From the NCBI GenBank assembly GCA_022453515.1, contig JAJNNY010000008.1, positions 558,001-622,000 of the forward strand: a stretch of DNA of 64,000 nt, in the 5' to 3' direction. This DNA is from Astrocystis sublimbata (Eukaryota; Ascomycota; Sordariomycetes; Xylariales; Xylariaceae). The position numbers were made by a program, and so were the translations under genes. Shown here one piece after another: positions 54,930 to 64,000 of the stretch (the first letter of the stretch is position 1; the number at the start of each line of letters is the position of its first letter). Below the pieces are notes generated by a model, which ran no database searches, had not been told where the DNA came from, and was given only the letters and a program-made list of their open reading frames with translations.

Positions 54930-57900
54930 ATTTCCAGATGTTAATGCTTGATTAACGGTATAGCGACGAAGAATCGAAAGGAAAATCAAGAACGAGGGAG
55001 CAGAGGGGTGAGGGTGGGTTTTATTGAGAGAGCGAGGAGGGACGGAGGGGGCAGTGGCGCACTTGCTTTCTGCCAGCCAGGCGAGCCAGGTACCTAAGGT
55101 ATGTAGGTAGGTACTTGCGGGGGCAGATGCCCCTCCAACCCCTCCTTCCATTCAATGCACACGTTACGAAAGCGAAGAAAAAACTTTTTTTTAACCTTTC
55201 CCCCACATTCACCGCCTGCCAGGTCTAGCCTCTGGCCTCCGTTTGCCTCCATTTTGCCTTAGCACCCCGACACCCGTTCCACTGTTTCCCTTCGCATTGG
55301 CCAGATACAAAGAAAACACCCCATAGCTTTGCTAGCAGTATGCACTTTGGGAGGCAAATACCTACCGCCCTGGCTTCGCCGCGTAAACTGGGCCAAGCTG
55401 GACTCTGCTCCATACGTGTTGGAAGGCAACTGGAATGCATGTACGAACATTAAATGTTGTCGAGGATGGGTGAATCTAGTATTAGTACACGAGCACATGA
55501 TGGCCTGAGACAACTTTAACGAGGTCGGGACTTGGACGATTAGGTACTCGTACGCTAGGTATGCACGCACCTTGCTAGGTAGCAGCTTCACTTGGGAGGT
55601 GTTTCATATTAGATGGCGGGAGTGTGCTTCAGCAATCGTTCGCCTACCTCTGGCTGAGTGGTCTATCACACCTACATTCAATGTTCTCTAGGTAGGTACT
55701 ATCCCGGACCTTGCTCCTCGACCAAAAAGGTTATCACATTGACACACACACCCTCAACACCTAGGGCTACTGTAGGTACCTACATATTAGGTACTATATT
55801 GACAAACGCACATGCAAAGGGAAACGATCAAATGACATCCACGCCGTCCCCGGCATCCTGGTCCGTGGCCGGTCTGAGTCACCTTCGCCGGAGTACACGC
55901 CGTACCGTAGGTACCGTAGGTACCTCGCGTACCTATTGCTTATCAGTTCGCATTCTGGCTGGGGTTGGTCTTCCTTGGTGCCCAATGCTATTGCTGGCGT
56001 GTGCCTGTCCGATACATATCCTGCACGCGCCCAGGAGTCGCGCATGTCGAACAGCTTGACAGCTATCGGCGAATAATTGGTCTAGCGGCGCGAGTGGGAG
56101 CCTCCAGGTTGGCACTTCTCCACAGCTTGGCTGGGGCCTCATGTACGTCACGCCGGGGCCCATTCGTTCGAATGGACGGGGGCGCCACTGAACGGATCAG
56201 GCAAATCTACTGATCGGGCAAGTCGACGTCGTGGTCCGCTAAAAGGGTGAGCGCTTGTTAGAGTTGTCTCCGCCACGGGACTAATGTAGGCGAAGGGTAG
56301 GGACAAATTCGTACAGGCTGCGCGGGTCAAACGAGAATGGACATGTTGTTTACCCCCCTCGTCCCCCAACTAGAACGTATCAAATCCAAATAGCCCGCTT
56401 CATCTCCTGCAAACTACTATCACATAACTTGAAAAGTGTCGCCGCTTGCTCTACGTTGTATCTTGCTGCACGGATACATATGACCCCACTGCTCATATTT
56501 CAAATGAACCCCTCAGATAATAAGTGCCCTGCATCCACCACAAAATTTTTTTCTCGTCAAAAAGAGCATCCTGGAGTATCGTGATTGATCCAGTGACAGT
56601 CGAGACAGTGATTGTTAGGTTTTCGATGTTCGGAGTCCCCGCTCAGAATCTTCTCTTCGTTCCGGCCCGGTTAGACCTCATTAGTCTATCTGCATCACAA
56701 CCTATTTTCGCGCGTCTGGCGTTTATGCAACCTTGGTAGTCCATGCCCATGTGTATCATCGTTAGCCTTGCCAAGCACTCTAGCACAATACCTATCTATC
56801 AGCCAGGTTGCCAGGCGAGCCAGGCGTGCTAGGTGCCGTGCCCCAGGTTGAAGAAAAGTTCGACTACTTAACATACCTCAAACACCTGGTCGTGGAAGCG
56901 AGCGGAGGAACACAACGCCGTGACGATTTTTGTATTCAAAAGACACATCAGCCATCACGTATGTCCCACCGTTCTGTGGACTTGAACCTACATGTAGGTA
57001 CTAGGTATTAGGTGAATACGATCAAATATACCAGGACTTACGTACTCCATGTAGGCATTCCATTGAAGAGATTGGAGTCCTCCAGGGCAATGTTGACTAT
57101 CTCGCTATCTGACTACCACTATGTAGCTATCTTGAAGTGCATTTACCATCGTGACCCCACAATACGAAAATGATAGTCCCGCGGATTTGGACTGTCCGTC
57201 TCACGCACACATACCTACCTACTTACCTAGGTATATAAGTTGATAGCCAACGACACAGCCGTGGCCTGGCTTGATCGAAGTATACTTCTACTACCAGCTT
57301 ATTTGTGTATTGTTGCAATGTTATATATGGCATCATTCAATCTGTCAAAGAAAGCCGCATAGCATGGACAGGCCCCTTTCAGGCTATGATCTATAGTTGT
57401 CCACCCCAGCATCATCTAATCGACCTTTACTTGACATAATCTGGCCAAACGATTGATACCAGCAAAAATTTCATGGTCTTCATCAGTATGTAGTTCTCTA
57501 GCAATGTCAAGGGCATTTTTGAATAATTGCGAAGCTAACGTGGGTCTATGCAATGGCCATTCTACTACTAGGTACTACCAATACGAGCCGTTATAGACAG
57601 GTGTTAGGGGACCTCTCTGCCGGGTTATAACCCCAAGCTCACTTATTGTCCCGGCGAAGCTCGAGAAGGATTCGAGTTGCTGATAAGGAACTGAGACTAT
57701 AATGAAGTCCGGTCTCCCTGCAAGGTCTAACATCTGCTTGTCTTAGACAGGTTGTTGCTCAATATCGGCCTATGCAGCGATAGCATAACTCAAGCAGTTT
57801 CACCGAGTTTTCTTCTGCCGATCTCTTGAATCTAATAGTAATTCGCCCTCTCAATCATGACATCACGGTGGTTACAGCCATCCGCTGCCTCGAGTATGCT

Positions 57901-58698
57901 GGTATTGGGTGTTGTTGTGTGGCGGCGGGGGATACGAGGCGTACATACAAAGTTGAGTCTCGCATTACCGGCCTTGTAGTACTGCGATTGCCTCGACTGG
58001 GTTGCCGCGTGCATGGCGATACAGGAACATGTATCCGTATTACAACCCGTAAAGATCGGACGGCGCGGGATCCAGGGTGCGGAACGGCAGGTAGCTGAGT
58101 ACCACTTCAAGGTTGTCTGCCGTGTTATCCGCCAAAGCAATAGCGACGCCGGATTTCTGGACCATGGCCGACAACAACCTGTAGTCGGAACCCCACGATT
58201 TGTCTTTCAATGTCTGAGATCTCGGCGGCGGTCTGGTAGATGTTCCGGATGATAGAGCGTGGGGGTGGCTCGTCGAGCGCGGAGAGCGGGTGAGGTAGGT
58301 CTCGGACAGAGGCTTCACCGGCAGCTACTTACCTCAAGTACCTTTTTGGTAGGTTTATAAAGTTCAGACATGCGGCAAAAGCAACTTCCAAGTTGGAAGA
58401 TAGGGCGAAAACGATGGCACAATAGACTATAGCTCCGACGTAATGCTGGGAGGTATACGGCCATAAGTATCAGCTGTTGCCCACCCCGAGTCCATCCCCG
58501 ATCATCACCCAAGCCGCCGCGAGCCAAAACGGCCACCACCCGCTCGCTGTACCTTTGAGCCCTGGCCCCCTGGAGGAGAGTGTGTTAGGTAGTGGGGCTG
58601 AGTTCAACGGTAAAGGTGCCAGGGCCCCTGCGCATGCTGCTAGGAAGGAACCTGAGGGCCTGAGTAGGTAGGTACCTGGGTACCGCGCCTGGGCGAAG
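54930..58698. other. Gene-poor region
   Basis: 3.8 kb between the TEF1 promoter and EOS1. It is rich in GGTACC/TAGGTA motifs (55088-55115, 55690-55700, 55772-55783, 55905-55924, 56994-57010, 57212-57234, 58664-58680). Short open frames, e.g. 58040-58318 on minus, are unrecognised. No RNA gene or transposon is recognised. Confidence 0.5.
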
Positions 58699-60083
58699 AT
58701 GGCGGTTCAAGATTACGACCGAGAGACCCTAAGCATGGATGGGCGAATGAACGTGGAGGAGACCTGGTACCGAATCTACGCTACCTGTCCGCCTGCAGAC
58801 ATCTCAGCTGCAACCGCAACGTCGAGTAGTAGCGCCAGCCACTCCCCATCGACCCCATCGTCGGCGAAGTCAGCACCCATCGACCTCGCACAGAGGACAG
58901 GCCAGAGGAGTGCACGAGAGAGGAGGGATCGGGTGCAACCTCCAATCGGCCGCCGCCCTGGGTGCACCGTGTCGCCGTGTCTGTATCCGTCTCCGTCTCC
59001 GCCTCCGCCGCCGCCGCCGCCACCGTACGCCTCCTTTGGCTGGCCGGCCGCCTCGTCGCCAGCCCCGATGGACAAAACACCAACACATTCCCCAGCGAGG
59101 CCGCCTCCCAACGGCGCCGCCCACAGCCACGGCCACGCCCACAGCCATCACGTTAACTCCATCCCCGACCACAACCACAACCACGCTTACACCAGCGCGA
59201 ACACGAACACGAACACCGAAGCGCATGCCGACAACAAGCTCGAGAGACCAGTCGCCGTATCCCTGCTGCAGCCCCGCGTCGCCGTCCTCCTCGGACTTCC
59301 GAAGCGCTGGCATCGCCTCCTCTCGCTATGCCGTCTGCTGTGCTTGGTGCCCTGCTTTTGGTGGGGATTGCGTCTTGCGCTCCGCTTCCTCGTCGCGCAG
59401 GCCTTGCGACGCCTATACCCTGCTGAGACGGACGAGGAGACCCCTCTGATGCTTACCGAGACCTTTCTCGCAGGACTATGGGTATGGTACTCACTTCTCC
59501 CTTGTTCTCTCATTCCCGTGTCTTTCGCTGCGAGCCTCGATGTCCGAATGCGAAGGATGCCAGAGTGGAACCAGGAGCATGATTGCGAATTACAACCCAA
59601 AGGCTGACCCGAGTGACTATGCCCCCACAGTGCGTCGCGTCCGCCACCCTCGCCTTCTACTTCACCGACTGCCTGATGTCGCGGTGGCTGATCAACTACA
59701 CCCCGCAAGCGACCGTCGTGCGGCTGCTGGCCATCAACTTCTCCTTCACCTACCTGACCTCGTGGATCGTGTACTTAACGGGCGGCACCAACGACCCGCG
59801 CCTGCTGCTGCCCGCCTGGATCCTCATCGCCACCATCCTGACGGCCTGCTACCACTTCACCCAGCGCAAGGTGCCCATCCGCAAGGAGACGCGCACTAGC
59901 ATCAGCGTCTTTTCTTTCACGAGCTTCATCAGCATCGTCGCTTTACTCATCGACATCAACACCAGCCGCCCCTTTCCCGAGACGGACGTGCCGCTCATCA
60001 CCATTGTGAAGACGGCCACTCACCTCGCCGGAAAGCTCGTTGTAAAGATCTTGGGGGTGAATAGAAACGGCATCGAGGGTTAA
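58699..60083 (+). CDS. EOS1: N-glycosylation / oxidative-stress protein EOS1
   Basis: ER membrane protein of the EOS1 family, linked in yeast to N-glycosylation and oxidative-stress tolerance. Two exons, 58699-59481 and 59631-60083 (phase 0, 149-nt intron), give 411 residues. The first 190 residues are low-complexity: a Ser/Thr stretch, a poly-Pro run (about residues 101-110) and a His/Asn-rich block (AHSHGHAHSHHVNSIPDHNH). The conserved part starts near 195 with PRVAVLLGLPKRWHRLLSLC and continues with hydrophobic helices: LCLVPCFWWGLRLALRFL, ETFLAGLWCVASATLAFYF over the splice, FSFTYLTSWIVYL, PAWILIATILTACYHFTQRK and FTSFISIVALLIDINTSRPF. The start is uncertain: Met at 58699, 58732, 58747 or 59068 are in frame. 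Confidence 0.85.
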
Positions 60084-60912
60084 AGGGGCGGCTAGGTAGA
60101 AGTCGCATTCTGTGCCATTATACATCGTCGGTGGCAGGTACACTGTCCTTCTGTTTCTTTTTTGGTTTTCTGATCAAAACATGAGCCATTGACGTAACTG
60201 CGGATATCCCTACAGCACTGCTAATTTTATCCAAGATCATAGCGAAGGGCGTTGGGCTGGCGTTCTCGGTTCTTGGGGGGCCTCCTAAAGACAAAACGGT
60301 GGCTGTGTTTTTGGGCCTAAGAGGCGCTGGTATCTGTTTCTTGGAATATGCATATTTACTATTCTTTGTGTATATAAGCCGGCGCAAGAAGATGTTACGT
60401 CTAGATATAAGCATGTAGTTACGCAGCGACCTTCGTAGAATATTATATAAGCGATATTGGAACACAGCACCACGTACGCCCAACAGCATTTTCAAACCCA
60501 CCCGAAATCTGACCTTTCTGGGCTGATTCGCAATACATTCTGCGGGCCCTGTACGGAAGTTATCCGTTCTACATAGTTAGTTTCGTAGTGCAAGATGCAT
60601 CCATCGGCTTCGAGATTTGGCGTTCCAAGAACAACGTCCGCGACCGAACAGTGCTACCCAAATGTGCTACCAAAGCACACGAGAAACTGGATGATACACC
60701 TAATATCAACCACGAATAGTAATTTGTTATAAGCTTAGGGACTTGAATAGCCCTCTCGGAGACCAGACTGACTGGCTGGCAGAAGTGGATTTCTCGCAGT
60801 CCTTTCCGCGAGACATTTATGTACCAAGGATGATATAGACGAGCATATTGGTCCTATTCGCAGCAATATCACAGGAAAAGAGAAACAAAAGTGAACCCAT
60901 CACCATGTCCCC
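60084..60912. other. Intergenic region between convergent genes
   Basis: 0.83 kb between the ends of EOS1 and the thioredoxin-fold gene. A 127-codon open frame on minus (60118-60501) has no recognised motif and is not called. Confidence 0.5.
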
Positions 60913-61683
60913 TCACCTCAGCCCCCCAAACAAACCCCCAAGAAGCCCCCCTCCCCCTCCCCCTCCTCTACCCCCATGCCTCCTCGCCTCGTTCCGTATC
61001 CACTCCTCGAGGAACGCACGATCGGCCAGCTTCTTCCCATCGGAGAGCTTCGTCTGCGTCATGGCCTCGCCGGCGTCGAAGCTCAGCAGCGTGGGGATGC
61101 TTGTGATCATGTACGTCATGCCCAGGTCGCCGCCCATGATGTCGGGGCTGTCGTACTCGACGGTGCAGAAGGCCACGCCGCCCTCGGCCTCGCCGACCCC
61201 GGCCTCGACGAGCGACTTGAGCAGCGGCGCCACGACGCGGCACGTGCCGCACCACGACGTCGTCCACAGCGTGAGCAGCGGCGTCCGGGAGGACGAGGAG
61301 AGGAGTTGGTAGGTGTGGAAGTCGTCGGGGCGGCGGACGCTGGGGTGGGTGGGATGTTTTGGTTAGTTGACTCCTCCTTCGTCGGCGTTGTGAAGTTGTG
61401 TATGGGTGTATGTGTATAGGAAGGATGTGACCTTTTGATAGCCTCGCATTTCTTTTCTATCGACCGACTGTGTTCCCTTGCGACACATACAAACAAGCCC
61501 TGTGAGAGGAAAAGAAAAGAAAAGAAAAGAGATCACACAAAGAAAGACAACGCACGAGGTGTATATCTGGTTCTTTGCGCGCGAGGCTTGCGACGTTGCG
61601 AAGCTTCTATTTCTCGCAGTGTGCAAGCCGAGGCCAAGGCCGCGAGAGCTTTGCGCCAGCGAGACGCGTAGGATTGGCGACAT
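60913..61683 (-). CDS. Thioredoxin-domain protein, probably mitochondrial
   Basis: Two exons, 61683-61556 and 61339-60913, give 184 residues. The N-terminus (MSPILRVSLAQSSRGLGLGL, then HTARNRSFATSQASRAK) is a mitochondrial-type presequence with no acidic residues. The thioredoxin fold follows: LLTLWTTSWCGTCRVVAPLL with the redox pair C73 and C76 (CGTC), VAFCTVEYDSPDIMGGDLGM and MITSIPTLLSFDAGEA with the cis-Pro. The C-terminus ends in a Gly-run and GLFGGLR. The splice lies inside the codon for S43 and joins YTS to VRRPDDFHTYQ. An in-frame ATG 156 nt upstream exists but its sequence is unlike a presequence. The CGTC motif differs from CGPC of general thioredoxins, so the partner is unknown. 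Confidence 0.85.
61508..61530. repeat. AAAAG tandem repeat in an intron
   Basis: Four copies of a 5-bp GAAAA unit within the 216-nt intron of the thioredoxin-domain gene; on the coding strand it gives a pyrimidine run close to the donor. Confidence 0.7.
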
Positions 61684-62373
61684 CTCGAAGTACCGAGCCT
61701 TTGGGTAGTAGGTAAGCTTATGTTGGATCAATTGATTTATCCTACTTCGGGGTATATCAGGCTTGTACTCTGAAGCTCTGAAGCTCACCTTGCAATAGCA
61801 GTTGTCTTTCGATGCTGCAGGTGATGCTTGGCTGTGCAATCAACCTAGCTACAAAATAATGTTCCGCCAATGTCGTCATAGGTGCGGAAGAGTGGCCGAA
61901 GTAATCCGCTTGTCAAGGTCTAAGGCAGGTCTCGGGCACTATTGGCTAGGTAAGTACGGATCGAACATCAGCACATAGATTGTCTCCGATCTACCACGCC
62001 GATATCCCCGGTCGGTTGGACTATTAATTTGTTCTATTGCTTCAACATATGCTCGAATAGAATTCTACCATGAACTCAACAGAAAAGCTACCGGAGGTGA
62101 TCGCACATAAAGATGGTGTGTACCTAGTCAATATCATGCCTGTCCGCCAACGCCGTTGACTCATGATGCTCCCGTAAAGTCATGTCATAAGATGTCCCAA
62201 TGATGCAGAATACCCAACGCAACCGGTGCGTAATAGATGATGCCACCATACCAAACCAAGCAATACCGCACCTACCCTGAACCACAGCTTTTTATACTGA
62301 GTGTACTCTGTTGGCCGGGTCTTAAGTCTCCCCCAAGCCCTCTTCTCGTCTCTATGTATATGCAAGTAACAGA
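61684..62373. other. Intergenic region
   Basis: 0.69 kb upstream of the thioredoxin-fold gene and downstream of the MFS gene. No feature is recognised. Confidence 0.5.
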
Positions 62374-64000
62374 TTAGAACTTCTCCATCAAGTTCATCCT
62401 CACCGTCCACATGCGTGCTCTCTTGCCGTAGATATACATCGGTATAGTAGAGAGCAGGACAATGAGTTGTATGACGCCGATCCAGACGAAGACGGTCTTG
62501 GACCCATCAGTCTTCAACCATCCTGTCACGAAGAAGCTGAAAACAAGACCGTGGAGAACGTTCTTGCTGAAGTTCAGCGTCACGAGCGCCTCGCCGGCAT
62601 ACTGTCGGTAACTATCCACGCAGAACGTAATTGCCGTTGTGGAGCCCAGCGAGCAGCCAAACGATACGACACCAAAAAACACCGTCGGCACAATCCAAGG
62701 GTCATCCACGGAAGCAGACCAGCCAAACCCAATGAGGCCGAGGATGGTGGTGATGAGGATGGGTATGACCATGACTAGTCTGAACTCAGGCTCGTAGAGA
62801 CCGCCGTTCCTCCGCGCCATGGCCTTGACGATCACATCGCTGACGCGGCCTGCGACAGCCGTGCCCAGGACGCCGCCAATAAAGGGCGAGATATAGACAA
62901 GACCGGTAGACAGTGCGCCGAACTCGTAGTATCCTTCTCGGTAGATGACAGCGACGCATTCGGAGATGACGATTAGCCAGCCCACAGAGCACGCGTAGAC
63001 GGCCGAGGACCAAAGAACTGCCGGGTACGAGTACAACACGAAGGGACGTACGGCCGCTTTCCACCATTTGTCTTGGTTGATGCGTCCATGGTATATCCTC
63101 AGCTGCGACTTGAAGGTTCGCCGTGGGGCCTCGCGCAGCTTGTGAGTGTACGCCTGGCCCATGGTCGTGGCACCGAGATTGGAGAACGACATCTTTTCGC
63201 TGTCCCCATCCGAGCTGAGCGCAAGTGGCGCCTGGCGTTGTGCTTCGGCATCCCGGAAATAATCGTCAGTCGGTCTTCCCTTGGGCGTCGCCGACTCAAC
63301 AGGCGTTGAGGAAGTAGCCGGTGCTTCGCCATGGTGTAATGGACCAGGTCTCGGTGCAGCAGCCGCCCTGGAGTCCTCCATAGAGGAGCAATGAGCTCCT
63401 TGTGTTGGCTCTGTACTTGGTTGATCTCCCATACCGGAAGCAAAACCGACATGGCGCTCGTGCTTCGGTCCAGTCAACTCCGATCTCTCTTCTGCAGGCT
63501 TAATTTCGGTTGTCTCGGTTGTCTCGGCTGTGATCTGTTCGCCAGTTACACCGGGCGTCTGGGGTACTCCAGGCACACCCAGCCTGGCTGATGACCTTCG
63601 GCTGAAGAAACTTGGCCGTTTGGTGAAGCTCGGCCTTCGTCGCTTTGGCTTTGGAACAGGCGTACGATCCCAAAAAGTCTCGGGCACGAAGAAGAACAAC
63701 AGGACTCCGCAAAACCCTACTACGATAGCAACGATCCTAGGCAAAATTAGTATATAAGGGGTGTGTTGATGCCAGCAACGATTCCAATAACAGTGTATGT
63801 AACTTACCAAAATACCCAACGCCAATCGAGCGCGTTAATGATCACAGCGCTGACGAGTGGCACTAAATTCTTCCCGCCGAGCAGTAGTAACGTGTAGATA
63901 CCAATCCGGAAGGCCCGCTCATGGAGGAAAAAGATCTCGGCGATGGTAGCTGAGGGAAGGCATTCAACCGGGCTGACTGCGATTCCCTGAAAGATACGAG
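62374..64000 (-). CDS. Major facilitator superfamily transporter, DHA1-like (5' end beyond the window)
   Basis: Two exons are visible: 64000-63808 (open at the edge) and 63736-62374, joined through a 71-nt GT-AG intron. The visible part starts inside the N-terminal half (QGIAVSPVECLPSATIAEIF, FLHERAFRIGIYTLLLLGGK, VFWIVAIVVGFCGVLLFFFV, PETFWDR). A long hydrophilic central loop of about 180 residues follows, rich in Pro, Thr and Glu. The C-terminal half has six helices including PAVLWSSAVYACSVGWLIVI, YISPFIGGVLGTAVAGRVSD, MVIPILITTILGLIGFGWSA and FVWIGVIQLIVLLSTIPMYI. The ATIAEIF-FLHERA signature is typical of fungal drug:H+ antiporter-like members. About 130 N-terminal residues are missing beyond the edge. 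Substrate unknown. Confidence 0.88.

Noticed and set aside
58040..58318. 92-codon minus-strand frame ending SDLYGL
   Set aside because: Parts read like protein, but it is short, unrecognised, and without splice support; left uncalled.
58870..59449. Alternative frames across the EOS1 N-terminal arm
   Set aside because: Shadows caused by CCG and CAC repeats; only the frame leading into the conserved EOS1 helices is kept.

Overview
The window looks like a chromosome segment of a filamentous ascomycete (Pezizomycotina, most likely Sordariomycetes). The evidence is short GT-AG introns of about 50-150 nt inside most genes, broad intergenic spaces, pyrimidine-rich leaders, and families typical of this group: RO10 dynactin subunit, DASH Spc19, SHO1 osmosensor, SLS1 mitochondrial regulator, EOS1. 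I saw no bacterial operons, rRNA genes, CRISPR arrays or clearly intact transposons. All functional calls come from reading motifs by eye; exon joins were checked only for frame and splice consensus.

Layout, left to right. 0-17 kb: vacuolar amino-acid transporter (minus, cut by the window edge), dynactin p24/RO10 (plus), SHO1 (plus), DASH Spc19 (minus), a disordered hypothetical protein (minus), a chitinase-tail-like reading frame (plus) whose 3' end overlaps a conserved hypothetical gene (minus), and ribosomal protein uS14/S29 (plus). 17-22.7 kb is gene-poor and carries a Pol III/SINE-like element and a possible orphan exon. 22.7-29 kb: DHHC palmitoyltransferase ERF2 (minus), a small mitochondrial membrane protein (plus) and phosphoserine phosphatase (minus). 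29-32.8 kb is again gene-poor with one coding relic. 32.8-44.6 kb: PAPS reductase (plus), an acidic AT-hook-like nuclear protein with an internal 15-bp repeat (minus), a metallophosphoesterase interrupted by one in-frame TGA (plus), ISD11 (minus), a Cys/His-rich unknown (minus) and splicing factor SF3B5 (plus). 44.9-54.9 kb: SMC5/6 subunit NSE3 (minus), a beta-lactamase-like serine hydrolase (minus), SLS1 (plus) and EF-1alpha (minus). 55-64 kb: an empty 4-kb stretch, EOS1 (plus), a thioredoxin-fold protein (minus) and an MFS transporter cut by the right edge (minus).

The genes do not form a pathway cluster. They are mostly housekeeping genes: translation, Fe-S assembly, sulfur assimilation, serine synthesis, genome maintenance, mitochondrial expression and membrane traffic. 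The most unusual items are the metallophosphoesterase whose family-typical Cys codon before the metal-binding GHIHE motif is a TGA with 119 further in-frame codons before the next stop; a family of TACCTAGGTA/GTAGGTACCTAC palindromes seen only between genes; a tRNA-derived SINE-like element; and a GC-AG intron in NSE3.
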